From: Ruminococcus flavefaciens
Lineage (GTDB): Bacteria > Bacillota_A > Clostridia > Oscillospirales > Ruminococcaceae
Assembly (NCBI GenBank): GCA_004556875.1
Contig: SFFP01000130.1
Coordinates: 1 to 5,816 of the forward strand
DNA length: 5,816 nucleotides
Direction: 5' to 3'
Shown here: positions 1 to 5,751 of the stretch, one piece after another
How the letters are laid out: every line of letters begins with the position of its first letter
How positions within the stretch are numbered: position 1 is the first letter of the stretch
Notes under the pieces: generated by a model
What the model saw: only the letters and a program-made list of their open reading frames with translations
The model's database searches: none
What the model was told of the DNA's origin: nothing
Position numbers and translations under genes: made by a program

Positions 1-525
1 TTTTCATATGTAGTGGCTTTCGGAGCATTTACCAATGTTACCTATGAAACTCCTCAGAAGATCAAGAATGTATTCGGACACGCTGCATATATCGCAGACG
101 GAGCAGCACATATCGGAAGTATAAAGGCAAAGCCGCTGAGAATAGAATATGAAGGAAATGTAATAGAAGATGACTTTTTATACGGTATGGTGACAAATAC
201 ATCTTCTGTTGCCGGTATGATAAATATGAAGGATTTCCTGCTTGATGACGGAGTTTTTGAGGTGACCCTTGTAAGAAAGCCTAAAAATGCCGCAGAGCTT
301 GGAATGACCGCTTTTTCACTTATCAAGAATAATATGGAAAATAAGAATATCATCTTTTTCCGTACAAATGAGATAACCATAACAAATCTGTCGGACGAGC
401 CTTTTACATGGACAAGAGACGGCGAATACGGCGGAATGGAGCCCGTAAATCATATATGCTGTCATAAAAGAGCAGTGCCTTTTATGGTCAGCGGTAAGGA
501 TAATCTTCCATTTACAAAGGAATGA
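1..525 (+). CDS. DgkB/YegS/BmrU-family lipid kinase, C-terminal part (5' end outside window)
   Basis: The reading frame is open from base 1, so the GTG at 13 is an internal valine codon and the gene starts upstream. About 174 residues are present, roughly the C-terminal half to 60% of a family protein (usually about 290-310 aa). The family phosphorylates diacylglycerol or related lipids with ATP at the inner face of the membrane. What I see: a SYVVAFGAFTNVTYETPQ stretch followed by KNVFGHAAYIADG, typical of clostridial members; a LLDDGVFEV segment matching the conserved DG motif near the metal site; and a DGE motif at 418-426 (TRDGEYGG), the conserved acidic motif associated with catalysis in DgkB. 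The N-terminal nucleotide-binding half with its GGDGT motif lies outside the window. Its stop codon overlaps an ATG at 522, and the next gene, holB, begins at once, so the two are probably co-transcribed. The lipid substrate cannot be told from sequence. Confidence 0.85.
   Translation, partial: FSYVVAFGAFTNVTYETPQKIKNVFGHAAYIADGAAHIGSIKAKPLRIEYEGNVIEDDFLYGMVTNTSSVAGMINMKDFLLDDGVFEVTLVRKPKNAAELGMTAFSLIKNNMENKNIIFFRTNEITITNLSDEPFTWTRDGEYGGMEPVNHICCHKRAVPFMVSGKDNLPFTKE
516..521 (+). promoter_or_regulatory. Shine-Dalgarno site that decides the holB start
   Basis: AAAGGA lies inside the last codons of the lipid kinase gene. It abuts the ATG at 522 with no spacing but is 6 nt from the ATG at 528. 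Normal spacing favours 528 as the holB start. Ribosomes ending the kinase at 523-525 could re-initiate here. Confidence 0.65.
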
Positions 526-527
526 GC

Positions 528-1511
528 ATGAAAAATATATACGGAAACAAACAGCTTCTTGAAACCCTTTCGGCTATGGCTTCAAGCGGAAGAACAGCAC
601 ATTCTCTGCTTATATGCGGAGAAAAGGGCAGCGGCAGGAAGCTTATGGCGCGTTATTACACAAAGGCGCTTATGTGCGAAGCTCCTGTGGGGGGGAAGCC
701 TTGCGGAGTCTGCAATACCTGCGTCAATATAGACAAGGATATACACCCCGATGTGATATTCCCCGAAAAAACAGGAAAGCTCGGAAACTACAGCGTGACT
801 GCGGCGCGTGATGTAATAGCTGATGCGTATGTAAAGCCTAATAACAGCAGCGGCTGTAAGGTGTACATCTTTGCTGATTGTCATAATGTGGATACACGAA
901 CACAGAATGCACTTCTTAAACTGATCGAAGAGCCGCCTGATTATGCCTATTTTATCTTTACCTGCGGTTCAAAGTCGGAATTTCTGCCGACTATAATCTC
1001 TCGATGCGTGTGCTTTAATACCTCGCTGTGTACTGAGGAAGAAGCAGAGCAGTCACTTGCTGAAAGCGGCTATGAGCCTGATGAAATACACAGGGCAGTA
1101 AGCTGTTTTCACGGCAACATCGGAATGTGTGAGACGTATATAACAGATGAAGAAATGAGAAAGCGTGTGGATTTGACAAAATCCCTTGCTGATAGTATAA
1201 TAAGGAAGGACGAATACGCTCTCAGTTTGGGTTTTTTCTCAATCGGACGTGAACGCAATGACGTAAGAGAGGTGCTGTCCATGCTCGACAAGCTGGTGCG
1301 TGATGCGGCTGTCCTCGGAAAGGTCGGAAATTCGCAGACGATCAGCTGTTCCCATGATGCAGCTGTAAAGCTTTCAGAGCTTATCACGGCAAGTCAGTCG
1401 GCAAGGATACATTCAAGTATCGAAAGAGCATGGGGCGCTGTCGAGAGCAATGTAAGTATACCGCTGGCGCTTACGGCGCTGGGCGCTGAGATAATGGATA
1501 TCGTAGGATAG
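528..1511 (+). CDS. holB: DNA polymerase III delta' subunit (clamp loader)
   Basis: This is the delta' subunit of the clamp loader, which opens the beta sliding clamp and places it on primed DNA together with DnaX and HolA in the cytoplasm. The protein has 327 aa, near the family's usual length. From the ATG at 528: a P-loop-like GEKGSGRK at 31-38; a zinc module with Cys 50, 59, 62 and 65 (C-x8-C-x2-C-x2-C); the family block TQNALLKLIEEPP at 125-137; and the SRC motif at 158-160. The SRC arginine acts on ATP held by the neighbouring DnaX subunit. The P-loop has Arg where the key Lys is expected, and the Walker B region (IFADCHNV) lacks the usual acidic pair, as expected for a delta' that does not hydrolyse ATP. 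An alternative start at 522 adds two residues and overlaps the kinase stop as ATGA, but the Shine-Dalgarno spacing is better for 528. It is followed 19 bases later by ricT, its usual neighbour in Bacillus subtilis. Confidence 0.92.
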   Translation: MKNIYGNKQLLETLSAMASSGRTAHSLLICGEKGSGRKLMARYYTKALMCEAPVGGKPCGVCNTCVNIDKDIHPDVIFPEKTGKLGNYSVTAARDVIADAYVKPNNSSGCKVYIFADCHNVDTRTQNALLKLIEEPPDYAYFIFTCGSKSEFLPTIISRCVCFNTSLCTEEEAEQSLAESGYEPDEIHRAVSCFHGNIGMCETYITDEEMRKRVDLTKSLADSIIRKDEYALSLGFFSIGRERNDVREVLSMLDKLVRDAAVLGKVGNSQTISCSHDAAVKLSELITASQSARIHSSIERAWGAVESNVSIPLALTALGAEIMDIVG

Positions 1512-1530
1512 CCATAGATAGGAGCTTTCT

Positions 1531-2397
1531 ATGAAAGAAATAGTCGGAGTACGCTTTAAAAGCGTAGGTAAAATATATTATTTCTCACCCGGAGATATAG
1601 ACGCTAAGGTGGGAGACCATGCTATCGTTGAGACAGTCCGCGGAGTCGAGTGCGGAGAGGTAGTTATCGCAAACCGTCAGATAGATGACGAGCAGATATC
1701 TTCTCCTCTCAAGCCTATTATAAGACTTGCAGACGACAACGATATGAAGGTAGTTGAAAAGAATAAACAGCGTGAAAAGGACGCTTTCAGAATATGCGAG
1801 GAGAAGATAGCATTCCGCAAGCTCAATATGAAGCTTGTTGACGTAGAGTGCACATTTGACAATAACAAGCTTCTCTTCTATTTTACAGCTGAGAACCGTG
1901 TTGATTTCCGTGAGCTTGTAAAAGACCTTGCGGCAGTTTTCAGAACAAGAATAGAGCTTCGTCAGATAGGTGTCAGAGATGAAGCAAAGATACTCGGCGG
2001 ACTTGGTATCTGCGGCAGAGAATTCTGCTGTAAGAAGTATATGGGCGATTTTCAGCCTGTATCTATAAAAATGGCTAAGGAGCAGGGACTTTCCCTTAAT
2101 CCTACAAAGATATCGGGTACTTGCGGAAGACTTATGTGCTGTCTCAAAAATGAGCAGAATGCTTATGAGGAGCTTCTCAAGATAACTCCTAAAATAGGCG
2201 CTATCGTAGTAACTCCAGACGGCGACAAGGGCAGAGTCGAGGACGTTAACCTTATTACAGGTAAGCTCCGCGTAAAGACCGATAAGTCGGAAGTTCCTGC
2301 AACTCTTGACAGAAGCGAGGTAAAGCTTCTCAAGGATGCAGAGATAAGAGTAAACCGCGAAGAGCTGAAGGCTCTCAAAAACCTTGAGGATAAGTAA
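1531..2397 (+). CDS. ricT: RicT (YaaT), PSP1-domain subunit of the Fe-S Ric complex
   Basis: In Bacillus subtilis, RicT (YaaT) forms a complex with RicA and RicF that carries iron-sulfur clusters and aids RNase Y in mRNA maturation; it also affects competence, sporulation and biofilm formation. Here it has 288 aa, close to the Bacillus length. Residues about 1-65 form the N-terminal part (KEIVGVRFKSVGKIYYF). The central PSP1 region includes VECTFDNNKLLFYFTAENRV at 105-124 and ELRQIGVRDEAK at 142-153. Two cysteine clusters follow: GICGREFCC (Cys 161, 166, 167) and GTCGRLMCC (Cys 198, 203, 204), the conserved putative cluster ligands. After residue about 215 there is a KOW/SH3-like stretch (GAIVVTPDGDKGRVEDV) and a charged tail. 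The start is supported by AGGAG at 1520-1524, 6 nt before the ATG. The gene lies after holB, as in Bacillus, and its stop shares one base with the queH start. RicA and RicF are not in the window. Confidence 0.93.
   Translation: MKEIVGVRFKSVGKIYYFSPGDIDAKVGDHAIVETVRGVECGEVVIANRQIDDEQISSPLKPIIRLADDNDMKVVEKNKQREKDAFRICEEKIAFRKLNMKLVDVECTFDNNKLLFYFTAENRVDFRELVKDLAAVFRTRIELRQIGVRDEAKILGGLGICGREFCCKKYMGDFQPVSIKMAKEQGLSLNPTKISGTCGRLMCCLKNEQNAYEELLKITPKIGAIVVTPDGDKGRVEDVNLITGKLRVKTDKSEVPATLDRSEVKLLKDAEIRVNREELKALKNLEDK
2386..2390 (+). promoter_or_regulatory. queH Shine-Dalgarno inside the end of ricT
   Basis: GAGGA lies within the last codons of ricT, 6 nt before the queH ATG at 2397. Stop and start share a base in TAATG, so queH translation is probably coupled to ricT. 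Confidence 0.7.
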
Positions 2398-3008
2398 TGA
2401 CTCAGCAGCCTAAGACAAATTACGGTCTGCTTCTGGATAAAAAGCTTGCAGAGCTGGAAAAGAGCGGCGAAAAGCCGTCGCTGCTGCTTCATGCCTGCTG
2501 TGCGCCGTGCAGCAGCCATACTCTCACGGTGCTGGACAAATACTTTGATATAACGCTGTATTTCTGCAATCCCAACATTTCTCCCGAGGAGGAGTTTTCC
2601 TTCAGACTTGATGAGCTTAAAAGGCTCGTGAAAGAAATGGGACTTGATATCAGAATAGTTGAAGAGCCTTATGACCCGAAGCCTTTCTATGAGCTGGCAA
2701 AAGGTCTGGAAGACCTGCCTGAGCGCGGAGAACGCTGTCAGAAGTGCATAGAGCTTCGCCTGAGAATGGCAGGCGCAAAGGCTAAAGAGCTTGGCTGTGA
2801 TATGTTCACTACTACGCTCACTATAAGTCCGCATAAGGACTGCACTTTCATAAATGAGTGCGGAGCAAGATTACAGGAAGAGATAGGAGTGCCCTATCTT
2901 TTCTCTGATTTCAAGAAGCATGAGGGATATAAGCACTCCATAGAGCTGTCAAGACAGTATAACCTTTACAGGCAGAATTACTGCGGCTGCGTATTCAGTA
3001 AGAAGTAA
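2397..3008 (+). CDS. queH: Epoxyqueuosine reductase QueH
   Basis: QueH (formerly DUF208) carries out the last step of queuosine synthesis, reducing epoxyqueuosine to queuosine at tRNA wobble position 34 (tRNAs with GUN anticodons). It is the non-homologous alternative to cobalamin-dependent QueG and carries an iron-sulfur cluster plus an extra metal site. The 203-aa protein shows the family's motifs in order: LLLHACCAPCSS with Cys 34, 35 and 38; YFCNPNISPEEEFSFR at 55-70; ERCQKCIELRL with Cys 114 and 117; FTTTLTISPHKD at 137-148; a SDFKKHEG segment at 170-177; and YRQNYCGCVFS with Cys 196 and 198 near the end. Length is typical for the short form of the family. No other queuosine gene (queC, queD, queE, queF, tgt, queA) or transporter is present, so the precursor must come from elsewhere in the genome or by salvage. 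Its start overlaps the ricT stop by one base. Confidence 0.95.
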   Translation: MTQQPKTNYGLLLDKKLAELEKSGEKPSLLLHACCAPCSSHTLTVLDKYFDITLYFCNPNISPEEEFSFRLDELKRLVKEMGLDIRIVEEPYDPKPFYELAKGLEDLPERGERCQKCIELRLRMAGAKAKELGCDMFTTTLTISPHKDCTFINECGARLQEEIGVPYLFSDFKKHEGYKHSIELSRQYNLYRQNYCGCVFSKK

Positions 3009-3027
3009 GCAGTTAGTAGTAAGTAGT
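3002..3027 (+). repeat. Degenerate 7-bp tandem repeat after queH
   Basis: Three adjacent heptamers fit the consensus GNAGTWA (units starting at 3002, 3009 and 3016), and a fourth from 3023 matches the first five bases only. The first unit contains the queH stop codon. The array is short and could be chance, but similar GTTA-type words 7 or 8 bases apart recur in two other spacers of this window (near 3306-3317 and 5623-5633). Confidence 0.45.
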
Positions 3028-3033
3028 GTATGG

Positions 3034-3049
3034 GGCAGATAGTATCGCC
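3034..3049 (+). other. Small imperfect inverted repeat between queH and the next gene
   Basis: GGC-(A)-GAT-AGT-ATC-GCC can fold as two 3-bp blocks with one bulged A and a 3-base loop; the outer G3033/T3050 could add a wobble pair. The bases after it (TGTTTAT) are T-rich but not a true T-run. It could be a weak terminator, an mRNA stabilising element or an operator. None of these is established. Confidence 0.25.
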
Positions 3050-3068
3050 TGTTTATGGAGAATAAAAA

Positions 3069-3299
3069 ATGCTTGATAATTTTGATGTTGCGCTTTTTTT
3101 AATCGGTATAGGCGATATACTTATATGGTGCGGGATATATTTTCTGTATGCTAAGGCACATATCCGAAATGCTGAGAAAAATGGCAGCGAGCCTGAACTG
3201 AAAAAGCTTAGAATAGTTTTTGTCACAGCTTTTTTGATAACGCATATTTTTTATGTATGGATAGGCTTTGAAGTTGTAAAATGGGGCGGACCTGATTAA
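3069..3299 (+). CDS. Small two-helix membrane protein, function unknown
   Basis: I do not recognise this 76-residue protein. Two hydrophobic stretches are visible: about residues 8-28 (ALFLIGIGDILIWCGIYFLY) and about 49-69 (IVFVTAFLITHIFYVWIGFE). A charged loop of about 20 residues between them carries several Lys, Arg and Glu (AKAHIRNAEKNGSEPELKKL). The basic content of this loop suggests it faces the cytoplasm, with both ends outside. There is no cleavable signal peptide pattern, enzyme motif or lipobox. The start is supported by GGAG at 3057-3060, 8 nt before the ATG. The gene lies 60 bases after queH and 21 bases before the YbaK-type gene on the same strand, so co-transcription with either is possible. 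Hydrophobicity pattern and ribosome site argue for a real gene; function is open. Confidence 0.75.
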   Translation: MLDNFDVALFLIGIGDILIWCGIYFLYAKAHIRNAEKNGSEPELKKLRIVFVTAFLITHIFYVWIGFEVVKWGGPD

Positions 3300-3320
3300 T
3301 TATACGTTAGGGAGTTAGAA

Positions 3321-3797
3321 ATGGGCAAGGAACTAAAAACCAACGCAATGCGTTTTCTTGACAAAAATAAAATAGATTACACCGTTCAGACCTATGAGTG
3401 CGAGGAATTCATAGACGGCATACACACCGCCGAAAAGCTTGGACAGCCTCTTGATGAGACATTCAAGACACTTGTTGCTCACGGTAAGAGCGGAAATTAT
3501 TACTGCTTCCTGCTCCCTGTAGCTCTGGAGCTTGACCTTAAAAAGGCGGCAAAGAGCGTGGGCGAGAAGTCGGTAGAGCTTCTTCACGTTAAGGACATTA
3601 CAGCTGTAACAGGCTATGTACGCGGCGGCTGTACGCCTATCGGAATGAAAAAGCAGTTCATGACGGTTATACACAATAGTGCTGAACCTCTTCCGCTTTT
3701 CTATATAAGCGGCGGACGCATCGGCACTCAGATAAGACTTTCACCGCAGGAGCTTGTAAAGGCTATACGCGGAAAATTTGAGGATATAATCCTCTGA
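3321..3797 (+). CDS. ybaK: Cys-tRNA(Pro)/Cys-tRNA(Cys) deacylase, YbaK/EbsC family
   Basis: Members of this family are trans-editing enzymes that hydrolyse Cys-tRNA(Pro) made in error by prolyl-tRNA synthetase, acting in the cytoplasm. The 158 aa match the usual size. Visible landmarks: an N-terminal segment NAMRFLDKNKIDYTVQTYEC; ETFKTLVAHGK with Lys49, at the position of the lysine essential in characterised YbaK; LPVALELDLKKAAKSVGEK at 65-83; TGYVRGGCTPIGMKK at 97-111, the family's GYxxGGxxPxG signature; and SGGRIGTQIRLSPQEL at 130-145. All core motifs look intact, so an active enzyme is likely. Related families (ProXp-ala, the ProRS INS domain) share the fold, but the GYVRGGCTPIG block fits YbaK best. 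AGGGAG at 3309-3314, 6 nt from the ATG, supports the start. The gene sits in a run of + strand genes, 34 bases before the GGDEF gene. Confidence 0.92.
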   Translation: MGKELKTNAMRFLDKNKIDYTVQTYECEEFIDGIHTAEKLGQPLDETFKTLVAHGKSGNYYCFLLPVALELDLKKAAKSVGEKSVELLHVKDITAVTGYVRGGCTPIGMKKQFMTVIHNSAEPLPLFYISGGRIGTQIRLSPQELVKAIRGKFEDIIL

Positions 3798-3817
3798 ATA
3801 AGGGATATTATTACTTT

Positions 3818-3825
3818 GGAGGAGG
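3818..3825 (+). promoter_or_regulatory. Strong Shine-Dalgarno of the GGDEF gene
   Basis: GGAGGAGG with 6 nt spacing to the ATG at 3832 fits the anti-Shine-Dalgarno closely and fixes the start. It predicts efficient translation, notable for a signalling protein. Confidence 0.75.
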
Positions 3826-3831
3826 CGGCAT

Positions 3832-5616
3832 ATGAACAGTGGTCTCATAAGCGAAAAGCTTTACAGCGTCGGCAGAGTAGTAGTAGATAAAAGCTTTCAT
3901 ACCCAGAGCGGAGATGAAGCTTTTTTTACATTTTTCGGAAATGACGTTACCTATTCCATAAGGCGCACCATCGACGATGAGGACTTTCCGCGGCTTCTTG
4001 AATGTATGGAGAATGCGGCGGCAGGAGAGGTCCGCAGGACTGTTATCCGTATGAAAGGCCTCAGCGGCGAATTCCGCTGGATACTGGCTTCTGTGCGTTT
4101 TTTCGGCACAGGCGAGGCAGAGCCGCTCTATTCCATAACATTCAGCGATGTATTCTCCCTTGAATCACTGGCATACAGCCGTGAAAGCAAGGTCTCGGAG
4201 TACCGCAGTGTGCTCAGTCTTGTGTCTGACCTTGCCTTTGAATACAGCTTTGAGACAAAGCGCATACGCATATATATGTTTGAATGTTACCGTGAGATAG
4301 TCCTTGTTGACGAGGAGCTTGAAAAATGGCGAAGCAGTGCTGTAAGTGCAGGCTATGTCATGACGCGGTATATCGAGACATTCAATGCCCTGTGCAGGGA
4401 TATACAGAGTGGAGTTTACCGCTTTGACCATGAATTTGAAACATCTGTGCTGACCGACGGCAAGACCCGTGAAATGTGCCTTTTCAGAGGTATAACGCGG
4501 TATGAGTCGCCTGACTCAAAGAAGGTCTGCGGAGTTATCTCGGTGGTCAATTCACGAAGCAAGACAAAAGACGTTAACCTTGCGCTTGAAGCGAATAAGG
4601 ACTCGCTTTCGGGACTTCTCAATAAACGTGCTATTACTTCTTTTGCGCAGGAGATACTTGCGGAAAAGCCTGCATACAATGTTAATCTTGTTATCCTTGA
4701 TATCGACAACTTTACGGATATAAACAGAGGCTACGGACATCTTTTCGGTGACGAGGTCATACATAAGGTGGCAGGGATAATCAGGTCTGAAATAGGCTCG
4801 CGCGGTATTGCAGGAAGAATAAGCGGAAGCGGCTTTCTTTTAGTTCTTGAAAATACCCGTGATGAGGAAGACCTGAGAGGTATTCTCCGCGCAGTAAGGA
4901 CGAATACGGAGTTTGCATTCGCTGACAGATTTGAAAATTTTCGTGTTACCTGTTCGATGGGAGTTGCTACTTATCCTGTTGACAGCGAGAGCTATGACGA
5001 GCTTTTCATGCAGGCGGACAAGGCTCTGTATCTGGCTAAGGAAAAAGGTCAGAACCGCTATGTTATCTATGATATAAACAAACACGGTCCTGTGGAAAAG
5101 GACATCGAGAACAAGATAGCATTTCTCAGCAGTAAGGGCGAAGCTTCCGAAAAGCTTGGCTTTGTCAGCGGACTTGCGGAAAATCTTGTGCTTGGAAGAG
5201 TTCCCGATATATCAGTGCTTATCGAGCAGGTACGTTCGCAGTTCGATATCGACGATATATGCGTTTTTTCGGGAAGTGAAATGGGACTGATGCTGAGCTG
5301 TGGAAATGCGGCTTCAAAAAGTGCGGCATATTTGTTTGAAAATAATTATACTGACCGATTTTCGGGTGACGGCATTTTTGTCATCGACAATGTAAACGAG
5401 CTTGAGGGGCGTGACGACAATGTCTTTGCACAGCTGACCTCAGAGAATATCGGCGGCGCTGTTCAGTACCTCATAACAGAGGATAACATGATAAAGGGCA
5501 TGATATCCTTCTGCTATATAGGGCGCTTTAAGAAGTGGTCTGTTACTGATATAAACTATTTTGCCATAATTGGCAGAACTATTTCCGCGCTTCTTAAAAA
5601 GCAGGCATATATCTGA
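3832..5616 (+). CDS. PAS-like/GGDEF/GAF-like signalling protein with degenerate GGDEF signature
   Basis: This is a 594-aa protein without obvious membrane helices, so probably cytoplasmic. Residues about 25-110 and 120-240 look like two PAS-type sensor regions (for example the GEFRWILASVRFF strand at 79-91, reminiscent of PAS/PAC), a moderate-confidence call. Residues about 254-415 are a GGDEF domain: DSLSGLLNKR at 257-266, LDIDNFTDINRGYGHLFGDEV at 289-309, CSMGVATYP at 374-382 and ADKALYLAKEKGQNRY at 395-410 all align with the family. The signature is SGSGF (331-335) where active cyclases have GG[D/E]EF, so both acidic residues are lost. The usual ND before xYGH is NR (298-299), and the RxxD inhibitory site is absent (GSRG at 322-325). 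Residues about 455-590 look like a GAF domain ending in FAIIGRTISALLKK. There is no EAL or HD-GYP domain. The likely role is sensing or nucleotide binding, not c-di-GMP synthesis. Confidence 0.85.
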   Translation: MNSGLISEKLYSVGRVVVDKSFHTQSGDEAFFTFFGNDVTYSIRRTIDDEDFPRLLECMENAAAGEVRRTVIRMKGLSGEFRWILASVRFFGTGEAEPLYSITFSDVFSLESLAYSRESKVSEYRSVLSLVSDLAFEYSFETKRIRIYMFECYREIVLVDEELEKWRSSAVSAGYVMTRYIETFNALCRDIQSGVYRFDHEFETSVLTDGKTREMCLFRGITRYESPDSKKVCGVISVVNSRSKTKDVNLALEANKDSLSGLLNKRAITSFAQEILAEKPAYNVNLVILDIDNFTDINRGYGHLFGDEVIHKVAGIIRSEIGSRGIAGRISGSGFLLVLENTRDEEDLRGILRAVRTNTEFAFADRFENFRVTCSMGVATYPVDSESYDELFMQADKALYLAKEKGQNRYVIYDINKHGPVEKDIENKIAFLSSKGEASEKLGFVSGLAENLVLGRVPDISVLIEQVRSQFDIDDICVFSGSEMGLMLSCGNAASKSAAYLFENNYTDRFSGDGIFVIDNVNELEGRDDNVFAQLTSENIGGAVQYLITEDNMIKGMISFCYIGRFKKWSVTDINYFAIIGRTISALLKKQAYI

Positions 5617-5709
5617 CAAAGAGTTAGGCGTTACTCACAAAAATGGCGTGATGTATTTGTGCATACATACAAAGTTGAGCCGAAAATGCAACGAAATGAC
5701 CTTCATAAT

Positions 5710-5740
5710 ACACTTATATAACAGAAACACTTTTATATAA
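5710..5740 (+). repeat. Two AT-rich direct repeats, each ending in TTATATAA
   Basis: ACACTTATATAA (5710-5721) recurs as ACACTTTTATATAA (5727-5740), differing by two inserted T. Each contains the self-complementary word TTATATAA, and the two words start 19 bases apart. They sit just before the lipoprotein Shine-Dalgarno, so they could be regulator sites or overlapping -10-like sequences. In AT-rich leaders such words also arise by chance. Confidence 0.4.
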
Positions 5741-5748
5741 GGGGTGAT
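5739..5748 (+). promoter_or_regulatory. Shine-Dalgarno of the lipoprotein gene
   Basis: AAGGGGTGAT is close to the full anti-Shine-Dalgarno complement (AAGGAGGTGAT, one base short), with its GGGG ending 7 nt before the ATG at 5752. It strongly supports that start. Confidence 0.7.
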
Positions 5749-5751
5749 ATC

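Larger units (their letters stand above)
5617..5751 (+). other. 135-base intergenic leader before the lipoprotein gene
   Basis: I see no gene and no convincing intrinsic terminator for the GGDEF gene here. A GAGT/ACTC pairing (5621-5636) and an AT-rich 6-bp hairpin ATGTAT/ATACAT (5651-5656 with 5663-5668) are both weak and lack a T-run. A CATAAT at 5704-5709 resembles a -10 element, but no -35 box is found at 16-18 bases; the nearest TTGAGC (5675-5680) is 23 bases away. Promoter activity for the downstream gene is plausible but not shown. I could not match the leader to a known riboswitch. Confidence 0.5.

Noticed and set aside
13..525. GTG at 13 as the true start of the lipid kinase
   Set aside because: The frame stays open to base 1 and the residues before it (FSYV) continue the family motif. 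The N-terminal kinase half would be missing, so this is a gene cut by the window edge.
621..642. Active ATPase site in the holB product
   Set aside because: The P-loop-like GEKGSGRK has Arg in place of the key Lys and there is no acidic Walker B. This fits the known non-hydrolysing delta' subunit, so it is not unusual.
522..1511. ATG at 522 as the holB start
   Set aside because: It gives an attractive ATGA overlap, but the AAAGGA site would directly touch the start codon. The ATG at 528 has normal 6-nt spacing. It remains a possible alternative.
2163..2834. A 223-codon open frame on the minus strand across the ricT-queH junction
   Set aside because: It lies wholly opposite two well-supported genes with full family motifs. 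Its translation is rich in Ser, Leu and Arg without any recognisable domain, as expected for an antisense shadow.
4416..4764. Alternative open frames on both strands inside the GGDEF gene
   Set aside because: They have no ribosome site that stands out and no domain, and they overlap a continuous 594-codon gene with clear family motifs.
5651..5668. ATGTAT/ATACAT hairpin as a terminator for the GGDEF gene
   Set aside because: The stem is only 6 bp and AT-rich, and no T-run follows on the + strand.
5617..5751. c-di-GMP riboswitch or other known riboswitch in the leader next to the GGDEF gene
   Set aside because: The conserved core sequences I would expect for GEMM-type elements are not visible, and only weak hairpins can be drawn. 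A covariance-model search would settle it.
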